A DNA stretch of 64,000 bases from Geofilum rubicundum JCM 15548 (GTDB lineage Bacteria; Bacteroidota; Bacteroidia; Bacteroidales; Marinilabiliaceae), in NCBI RefSeq assembly GCF_000974365.1, contig NZ_BAZW01000020.1:1-64000 (forward strand), read 5' to 3'. The stretch's first letter is position 1. Each line of letters begins with the position of its first letter. The notes under the pieces were generated by a model. That model was not told where the DNA came from and did not search any database. It saw only the letters and a program-made list of their open reading frames with translations. A program made the position numbers and the translations under genes. Positions 59,022 to 64,000 of this stretch are shown one piece after another.

Positions 59022-59061
59022 GGCCGGCTCGGTTTTAAAAAACCGGGCCGGCTGTTTTTTT
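59022..59061 (+). terminator. Rho-independent terminator after the sigma-factor gene
   Basis: GGCCGGCTCGGTTTT pairs with AAAACCGGGCCGGC (one mismatch, with an A-rich loop), followed by T7. About 88 bases beyond the sigma-factor stop. Confidence 0.8.
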
Positions 59062-59121
59062 ACTCGGGCGCTTAGATTGTTTTCCTGTTCTTGGTTTTAA
59101 ATTGTATATTGTATTTCATAA

Positions 59122-59150
59122 TAGGTCGTTAGATTATTAGGTCGTTAGGT
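59122..59150. repeat. TAGGTCGTTAG direct repeat, related to 17381-17457
   Basis: TAGGTCGTTAG is repeated with TTATTAG spacing. It shares the TAGGTC(A/G)TTAGGT core of the larger tandem array between the transglycosylase and rluF genes. Confidence 0.6.
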
Positions 59151-59367
59151 ATGAGTAAGTTCTAAATTATAAGTCAATTACGCACACATTCAGCAGAATC
59201 ATAACTGCATGTCAATTAGGTAAATAAAAAAGTTTAACGAACTATTGATTTCAGGAAAAAATCTTTTCCTTTTTGTTTCCTGATAGCCTTGTTATATGTA
59301 TTTTTAGGCTGTTAGCTAACTTTAATAATTATCGGGTCCGGCCATTCACGGGCTGGCCTTTTCTTAA

Positions 59368-59844
59368 ATGATGACCAAGCATATGCATACAAAAAAGTCG
59401 GGCAGATACAACCGCCTGTATGAGCAGATAAAGGATTTGGTGAAGGCCACTGAAAACCCTGTTACCCGAATGGCCACTATTGCGGCTTTGTTACACCATA
59501 AAATGAATGGGTATTTTTGGACCGGGTTTTATTTTCTGGAAAAGGGAGAATTGATTGTGGGGCCCTATCAGGGACCTATTGCCTGTTTGAAATTGAAAAA
59601 GGATACCGGTGTCTGTTGGGCAGGTATCAATAGAAAGGAAAGTGTGGTTGTAGGGGATGTACACCAGTTTCCCGGACATATAGCCTGTTCTTCACAAAGC
59701 AACTCAGAGATTGTTGTTCCTGTTAAAGATGAGGCCGGAAGAGTAGTAGCGGTTTTGGATGTGGACAGCAGAGACCTGAATTGTTTTGATGAGGAGGATC
59801 GTGTGGGATTGGAGAAAATCGTTGAATTGGTTTATAACCATTGA
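59368..59844 (+). CDS. GAF-domain free methionine-(R)-sulfoxide reductase
   Basis: 158 residues, a single GAF domain. The three catalytic cysteines of fRMsr are present with the family spacing: Cys73 (GPIACLKL), Cys83 (GVCWAG) and Cys107 (GHIACSS), i.e. 10 and 24 residues apart as in the yeast enzyme; FPGHIACSSQSNSEIVVPV is the signature. It reduces free Met-R-sulfoxide in the cytosol using thioredoxin, an antioxidant role. The start at MHTKKSGRYNRLYEQI or the ATG at 59368 is uncertain. Upstream of, but not overlapping, the folate genes (22-base gap). Confidence 0.9.
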   Translation: MMTKHMHTKKSGRYNRLYEQIKDLVKATENPVTRMATIAALLHHKMNGYFWTGFYFLEKGELIVGPYQGPIACLKLKKDTGVCWAGINRKESVVVGDVHQFPGHIACSSQSNSEIVVPVKDEAGRVVAVLDVDSRDLNCFDEEDRVGLEKIVELVYNH

Positions 59845-59866
59845 TTTATTGTATTAATATACGTGT

Positions 59867-60589
59867 ATGCCAACAGTTCTAATTACAGGTGCAGCCAAAA
59901 GGGTAGGGAAGGCGCTCACAGAGCTTTTTGCTGCCAGAGGCTGGGAGGTGATCATTCATTACCATACTAGTGAGCGCGCTGCCCGGGATCTGTCCCTGAG
60001 CTTACAAAAAAAATATGATAGCAGGCATTTCCCTGTTGTTCAAGCCGATTTATCAAATCCGGTCCAATCGGTGGAAATGTTGTTGAAACAATTGCCACAG
60101 CCGCTTGCAGGACTGGATGCGCTCATCAATAATGCCTCTGTTTTTGATGCTTCCACATTGGCAGAAACGGATTATGATTTATGGCGTCGGCAGATGCTGG
60201 TCAATTTTGAAACACCCTTCATGTTGATGCAGGCGTTTTATAAAATGTTTGGTAAGGGGGCTGTTGTGAATGTTTTGGATACCAGGATTGTCAACAATGA
60301 TTCGTCTCATGCGGCTTATTCCCTATCTAAAAAAGCCCTGACGCAATTGACACAAATGGCCGCTCTGGAGTGGGCGCCCGATGTCCGGGTAAATGGGGTA
60401 GCACCCGGACCTGTTTTGCCTCCTCCGGGAAGAGATTCGGTGTATTTTGAAAAAGTGGCTGCAGACACCCCGTTAAAAAGGGTGGTTGGTTTGGACAGTC
60501 TGGCAGAAAGCGTTTGGTTTTTAGTTGCAAACAGTGCCATAACGGGGCAAGTGATCTATTGCGACTCTGGTGCACATTTAAATGGATAG
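59867..60589 (+). CDS. SDR-family pteridine reductase (FolM/PTR1-like)
   Basis: 240 residues, a short-chain dehydrogenase. The cofactor loop ITGAAKRVGKALT has the TGxxxRxG form, with Arg instead of the usual Gly, that marks NADPH-dependent pteridine reductases. NNASVF is the structural NNAS motif, and the catalytic pair is in YSLSKKAL (Tyr-x-x-x-Lys). The loop GVAPGPVLPPPG is also typical. It probably reduces dihydrobiopterin, dihydromonapterin or dihydrofolate. Gene context supports this: folB follows with a 4-base gap and folK overlaps folB. Confidence 0.85.
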   Translation: MPTVLITGAAKRVGKALTELFAARGWEVIIHYHTSERAARDLSLSLQKKYDSRHFPVVQADLSNPVQSVEMLLKQLPQPLAGLDALINNASVFDASTLAETDYDLWRRQMLVNFETPFMLMQAFYKMFGKGAVVNVLDTRIVNNDSSHAAYSLSKKALTQLTQMAALEWAPDVRVNGVAPGPVLPPPGRDSVYFEKVAADTPLKRVVGLDSLAESVWFLVANSAITGQVIYCDSGAHLNG

Positions 60590-60593
60590 TCAA

Positions 60594-60956
60594 ATGGCAG
60601 TGATAAAAATTAAGGATTTATTGTTACGTACCGTTGTGGGGTTCAATCCTCATGAACTGGGAAAAAAGCAGGATTTGTTGTTGAATATTGCCGTCACATA
60701 TGAGTTGCAGGGCGAAGAGAGCAGTGATGAACCTGAACAGGCGCTGGATTATCGTCAATTGTGCAAAGAAATTATAGCGCATGTAGAAAATGCTCAGTAC
60801 AATTTGTTAGAGCATGTGGCCAAAGAGGTGGTTGATCTCATTTTGACCAACGTTCGCGTGCAACAGGTCGCTGTTGAAGTTGACAAGCCACATGCTTTGC
60901 GGTTTGCCGAGAGTGTTTCGTTTTCAATGACTGGTAAAAGGGTCCGGGATGTCTGA
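60594..60956 (+). CDS. folB: Dihydroneopterin aldolase
   Basis: About 120 residues from MAVIKIKDLLLRTVVGFNPHE; an ATG 12 bases earlier, overlapping the reductase stop, is also possible. Tunnelling-fold protein: DYRQLCKEII, the Glu in NLLEHVAKEVVDLIL and the active-site Lys in VDKPHALRFAESV match the family. It converts 7,8-dihydroneopterin to 6-hydroxymethyl-7,8-dihydropterin and glycolaldehyde in folate synthesis. Could also be the epimerase FolX, a close relative often paired with FolM; sequence alone does not decide. Its last 8 bases overlap folK. Confidence 0.88.
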   Translation: MAVIKIKDLLLRTVVGFNPHELGKKQDLLLNIAVTYELQGEESSDEPEQALDYRQLCKEIIAHVENAQYNLLEHVAKEVVDLILTNVRVQQVAVEVDKPHALRFAESVSFSMTGKRVRDV

Positions 60957-61332
60957 TAATAAAGTGGTAATAGGTTTGGGATCCAATTTGGATGCTGTTG
61001 TTAATATGGGCAGAGCTCTATATTTGTTGGGACTGCGTGTGACAGTCAGGACCGTATCGTCTTTTGAATCGACTCCGCCCATCGGCATTACCGATCAGCC
61101 CGATTTTTTAAATGGGGCCGTTTTGATCGAGACATCCATGACCCGGGAACAGTTGGCATCTGAGCTTAAGTTGGTGGAAGATGAAATGGGACGTGACCGG
61201 TCCTTGCCCAAATATGGTCCCCGCGTCATTGATTTGGATATTATTGTATGGAACGGAGAGGTGGTGGATGATGATTTTTATGAGCGGGACTTTTTACGCC
61301 GATCGGTTGAAGAAATTATCGGCAGCTTTTGA
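60949..61332 (+). CDS. folK: 6-hydroxymethyl-7,8-dihydropterin pyrophosphokinase (short form)
   Basis: 127 residues, shorter than the common ~158 because the C-terminal substrate lid is replaced by DDDFYERDFLRRSVEEI. Motifs: VIGLGSNLD, STPPIGITDQPDFLNGAVLIET, EMGRDRSLPKYGPRVIDLDIIVW. The Asp pair in DLDI binds magnesium. This short form is known as a second type in several phyla. It makes the diphosphate substrate for dihydropteroate synthase, the step after FolB. Overlap with folB suggests coupled translation. Confidence 0.9.
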   Translation: MSDNKVVIGLGSNLDAVVNMGRALYLLGLRVTVRTVSSFESTPPIGITDQPDFLNGAVLIETSMTREQLASELKLVEDEMGRDRSLPKYGPRVIDLDIIVWNGEVVDDDFYERDFLRRSVEEIIGSF

Positions 61333-61355
61333 ACTAACAATTTAACCGCCCAATT

Positions 61356-62537
61356 ATGGAATACGAAAACTTAAGTCGCGAAGAGTTAATCCAGGAGCTC
61401 AAACACGCCAATGCTTTGCTCATGCAGTTTTTTAATGAAAAGGATGACAATGTTCAATTGGCCTGGACGGGTAATCTGGGGCATTGGTATTGGGATGTGA
61501 AGAAGAATGTGGTCAGGTTTAATTGGCTTAAGGTGAAGGCATTGGGATATAGCGAAGCGGAGGTGCCGGAGAATGTTGGCTATGAATTTTTTACGGAAAA
61601 AATTCATCCCGATGATTATACCTATGTCATGGAAAACATGGCGGAACACCTTAAGGGGGCGACAGATCTATATGAAGTTGAATATCGGATACAGGCTAAA
61701 GACGGTTCCTGGAAATGGTATTATGACCGAGGGGCGGTCACCCTCCACGATGATGATGGTCAGCCTGTGTTATTAATGGGGATGGTGTTTGACACCACCG
61801 AGAAAAAAAATAAAGAAGAAGCCCTATTCGAAAATGAGAAACAACTAAAGGCAGCACTGGCTTCACGCGATAAATTTATGTCCATTATTTCGCATGACTT
61901 AAAAAGCCCTTTTAACAGTCTCATGGGCTTTAGCTCGTTGTTGATGGATGGATCTAAAAAAAGAAATGAGGAAACCATTGAAAAATATGCCCGCTTAATT
62001 TATGAAACTTCTCAAAACACCTTTAACCTGTTGTTGAATTTATTGGAATGGTCCAGGTTTCAGACGGGCAACATGACTTATAAACCTGAGATGGTGGATG
62101 TTCAGAAGTTGGTCCTTGATGCTTTATCTGTTCTTGAAAGTCAGGCCGTGGCCAAGGAAATAAAAATCTCCACACGAATGGATGAAGGTTTGTCGATCTT
62201 AGTTGACCCTCAAATGATTACCACAGTTCTCAGGAATTTGATCTCCAATGCCATAAAATTCACCCATAAGGGCGGATTTGTGCATGTGGATGTGGAGCAG
62301 ATGGATAAGGATGTAAGGTTGGCTGTTTCTGATAACGGCGTTGGTATTAAGGCAGATGATCTCATGAAATTATTTCGTGTGGACAGTGATTTTTCTTTGG
62401 TGGGCACCAGCAATGAAAAGGGCACAGGCATAGGCCTGGGCTTGTGCAAAGAATTTGTGGAGCTTCACAAGGGACACATTTGGGTCGAAAGTGAATGGGG
62501 CAAGGGAAGTACTTTTATTTTTGTTCTTCCGCAATAA
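61356..62537 (+). CDS. PAS-domain sensor histidine kinase
   Basis: 393 residues, no membrane helix, so probably cytosolic. A short N-terminal coiled segment (SREELIQELKHANALLMQF), a PAS fold-3 domain at about residues 40-150 (HWYWDVKKNVVRFNWLKVKALGYSEAEV, FFTEKIHPDDY, EYRIQAKDGSWKWYYDRGAV), HisKA with phosphoacceptor His180 in SIISHDLKSPFNSLMGFSSLL, and HATPase_c (about 275-393) with NLISNAIKFT, DNGVGI and GTGIGLGLCKEF. No response regulator is adjacent, so the partner is unknown. It follows folK by 24 bases but is unrelated in function. Confidence 0.93.
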   Translation: MEYENLSREELIQELKHANALLMQFFNEKDDNVQLAWTGNLGHWYWDVKKNVVRFNWLKVKALGYSEAEVPENVGYEFFTEKIHPDDYTYVMENMAEHLKGATDLYEVEYRIQAKDGSWKWYYDRGAVTLHDDDGQPVLLMGMVFDTTEKKNKEEALFENEKQLKAALASRDKFMSIISHDLKSPFNSLMGFSSLLMDGSKKRNEETIEKYARLIYETSQNTFNLLLNLLEWSRFQTGNMTYKPEMVDVQKLVLDALSVLESQAVAKEIKISTRMDEGLSILVDPQMITTVLRNLISNAIKFTHKGGFVHVDVEQMDKDVRLAVSDNGVGIKADDLMKLFRVDSDFSLVGTSNEKGTGIGLGLCKEFVELHKGHIWVESEWGKGSTFIFVLPQ

Positions 62538-62571
62538 ATCTTTGAATGAGCTTTTTTTAAAAAAACACTGG

Positions 62572-63243
62572 TTAATCTTCGTCAAAAAAGAGGTTTACCT
62601 GATGTACCCCTTCCACGGCTCTAAGTTGAGAAACCAGCTGACTTCCTTTTTCCTGGTCCTTAAGATTGATGTAGAAGGAATACTCCATTATTTGTTCGTA
62701 CTCGTCGCCCATGGTTTTTACATTCACCAGTTTGTGTTTTTTGCAAAAACTTTTAAAAATGGCGCCAAAGGGATTGTCAGGCATCCCTTCTGCTTCAGTG
62801 GTGATGTGGATTAAAAATTCACGTTTGCCCGACAGGGAAAAACTGAATTGTCTCACCAGAATATAAGCTCCTCCTACCATAAAGGTGCCCAGAAAAGCAA
62901 TGGAGTATAGCTTGACCCCTGCAGCCAGACCGATCGAAAGGGCAAAGAAAATAAACATGATGTCCGAAGCGTCCTTGACCGCCGTCCGGAAGCGAATGAT
63001 GGACATGGCGCCCACCATGCCAAAGGCCCGGGCCAGATTGTTACCAATAACCATGATGACAATCGCCGTGATCATGGTCAACATGATGATGGAGATGGTG
63101 AAGGAAGAAGAATAATTCAATCCCTGATAGGTGTGTTTGTACAGCAAGGCAATAAGGAAGCCACATATCATGGCCACAAAAACATTGGCGAATACGTCGG
63201 CGGCGGTTATGCTAAAAGTAAATACACTCTGAATTTCTTCCAT
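62572..63243 (-). CDS. DUF4956 membrane protein
   Basis: 223 residues. Four membrane helices in the first 130 residues (VFANVFVAMICGFLIALLYKH; FTISIIMLTMITAIVIMVIG; MFIFFALSIGLAAGVKLYSIAFLGTFMVGGAYILV) and a soluble C-terminal 90 residues. ARAFGMVGAMSIIRFRTAVKDASDIMFIFFAL is the diagnostic DUF4956 block, and the family is almost always next to a VTC-type polyphosphate polymerase gene, as here. It may move or regulate polyphosphate; no activity is established. It lies 26 bases after the VTC gene and is convergent with the histidine kinase gene. Confidence 0.9.
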   Translation of the reverse strand: MEEIQSVFTFSITAADVFANVFVAMICGFLIALLYKHTYQGLNYSSSFTISIIMLTMITAIVIMVIGNNLARAFGMVGAMSIIRFRTAVKDASDIMFIFFALSIGLAAGVKLYSIAFLGTFMVGGAYILVRQFSFSLSGKREFLIHITTEAEGMPDNPFGAIFKSFCKKHKLVNVKTMGDEYEQIMEYSFYINLKDQEKGSQLVSQLRAVEGVHQVNLFFDED

Positions 63244-63269
63244 TTCTTTATCGGATTGGTGAGGCCATT

Positions 63270-64000
63270 TTAATAGGTTAACTTCTGGTTGAATTTGCTT
63301 ACATCATAGCCTATTGTATATTTTGAGATGGCGTCGTTTCTCAATTTGAATTCCTGCACCAGTGATTTGGCCCAGAGAGGCATATTATTGGTGAAATACT
63401 TTATCTCAAGGACAAAATGATTGTAAAACAGGCGTTTTAGATTTCGGTCATCGTAGAGGGTTTCAATCTTTGGGGATATTCGGCTTCGAATATCCTTGTC
63501 GAAAGTAATCCGCACGCCCTGATCCATCTTTCCGTGATAGGCCTCTCGTTCGTACACCACCAGATTGCTCGGTCGGTATTGTTTCTTTTTAAGGTGAAAG
63601 AAGAATCGACGGGCATCGTCCAGAGCTTCTTTTCCCGGTTGAGTAATAATGACATCTTCCAGCTTTGCATTGCGCAGCATATCGTCCAGGTCATTAAAAT
63701 ATAAGGAGGCACGGTGTTTTTTTATCCGGCTGCCAATTTTTCGCTTGATCTCGAGTACGACCTTGCTGTCATTATCCAGTTGATTGTATCCCCTGATCCG
63801 AAGTTTTCTTCTTAGTTGAATGCCACTTTCTTTTTGATTGTAGCATTCCATATCCAAAGAATCGAGATAGATGCTGCGTACGGTGTATTGATGGATGCCC
63901 TGCTCGTTTTTTAAGGCGTAACTATCCGGTTGGACAAAGGCCATTAGTCTTTGACGCAATTGGTCCATTTTTTCATTGGGAACCAGATATTTTCGCTCGT
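63270..64000 (-). CDS. VTC-domain polyphosphate polymerase, 5'-partial
   Basis: The protein runs past the window edge; the visible ~243 residues start ERKYLVPNEKMDQLRQRLMAF, the beginning of the VTC tunnel fold (ERKY is the first basic strand). Other tunnel residues: YTVRSIYLDSLDMECY, GIQLRRKLRIRGY, VVLEIKRKIGSRIKKHRA, YEREAY and VRITFDKDIRSR, then HFVLEIKYF at the end. The rows of Arg/Lys on alternating strands bind ATP phosphates and the growing chain, with EIK/E residues at the metal site. It would synthesise polyphosphate from ATP, acting with the DUF4956 protein downstream. The true start lies beyond 64000. Confidence 0.9.
   Translation of the reverse strand, partial: ERKYLVPNEKMDQLRQRLMAFVQPDSYALKNEQGIHQYTVRSIYLDSLDMECYNQKESGIQLRRKLRIRGYNQLDNDSKVVLEIKRKIGSRIKKHRASLYFNDLDDMLRNAKLEDVIITQPGKEALDDARRFFFHLKKKQYRPSNLVVYEREAYHGKMDQGVRITFDKDIRSRISPKIETLYDDRNLKRLFYNHFVLEIKYFTNNMPLWAKSLVQEFKLRNDAISKYTIGYDVSKFNQKLTY

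Larger units (their letters stand above)
58935..59367. other. 433-base gap with terminator and repeats
   Basis: Holds the terminator at 59022-59061, the short repeat at 59122-59150, and a small hairpin (GGCCA...TGGCC then TTTT) near 59342-59361 just before the next gene. The 12-mer AATTAGGTAAAT appears at about 58952 and again near 59213. No coding frame of note. Confidence 0.5.

Overview
The window comes from a member of the phylum Bacteroidota, most likely an anaerobic or facultative polysaccharide degrader related to the Marinilabiliales (the order is inferred; no rRNA or tRNA gene is visible). Supporting evidence: a SusC/SusD polysaccharide-utilisation locus under a hybrid two-component regulator, C-terminal type IX secretion (T9SS) sorting domains, an RNF complex, Bacteroidota-type promoters (TTG/TTTG, about 19-20 bp, TAnnTTTG), general scarcity of Shine-Dalgarno sites, and marker families such as the TGS-like/uridine-kinase fusion and DUF5063.

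Layout. 1-1053: a broken hypothetical gene and a RelE/HigB-type toxin-antitoxin pair with its own promoter. 1066-5333: ABC ATPase, methyltransferase, recG, GNAT acetyltransferase. 5389-11039: an O-antigen-ligase-like membrane protein followed by a secreted T9SS repeat protein, then a secreted GH43 arabinanase. 11141-18761: uvrA, divergent from the selenium pair mnmH (selU) and selD; lytic transglycosylase; rluF; a small membrane protein. 18918-37538: the PUL, transcribed leftward in the order GH2, SusC, SusD, SusE/F-like, GH5-like, GH127, with the hybrid regulator divergent from it. 37513-43128: rseC-rnfB-C-D-G-E-A. 43534-55123: nucleoside kinase, ssb, recQ, DUF5063 protein, 3'-5' exonuclease, RlmI-like methyltransferase, DEAD-box helicase, tex and an APC permease. 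55212-58934: a small secreted protein, a two-gene LysO exporter, a PLP sulfhydrylase-type enzyme and an ECF sigma factor. 59368-64000: free-Met sulfoxide reductase, a pteridine reductase-folB-folK operon, a PAS histidine kinase, and a DUF4956/VTC polyphosphate-polymerase pair cut by the window end.

How it works together. The PUL would sense a plant-type glycan (regulator), bind and import it (SusC/D/E), and cleave it with GH2, GH5-like and GH127 enzymes; GH127 and the separate secreted GH43 both point to arabinose-containing glycans. The RNF complex would couple ferredoxin:NAD+ electron transfer to an ion gradient during fermentation. SelD would supply selenophosphate to MnmH for tRNA 2-selenouridine.

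Data quality dominates interpretation. About 21 reading-frame breaks occur in 19 otherwise conserved genes plus one hypothetical gene. In nearly all of them restoring one lost base (in a few, two lost bases or one extra) gives a full-length family member. I read these as sequence errors, not gene decay, and annotate the joined genes as single CDSs. I saw no CRISPR array, insertion sequence, prophage, or clearly novel multi-gene system; the less ordinary points are the regulatory hairpins inside the PUL, Shine-Dalgarno sites in the RNF operon, intergenic repeats, and the small or unassigned genes.
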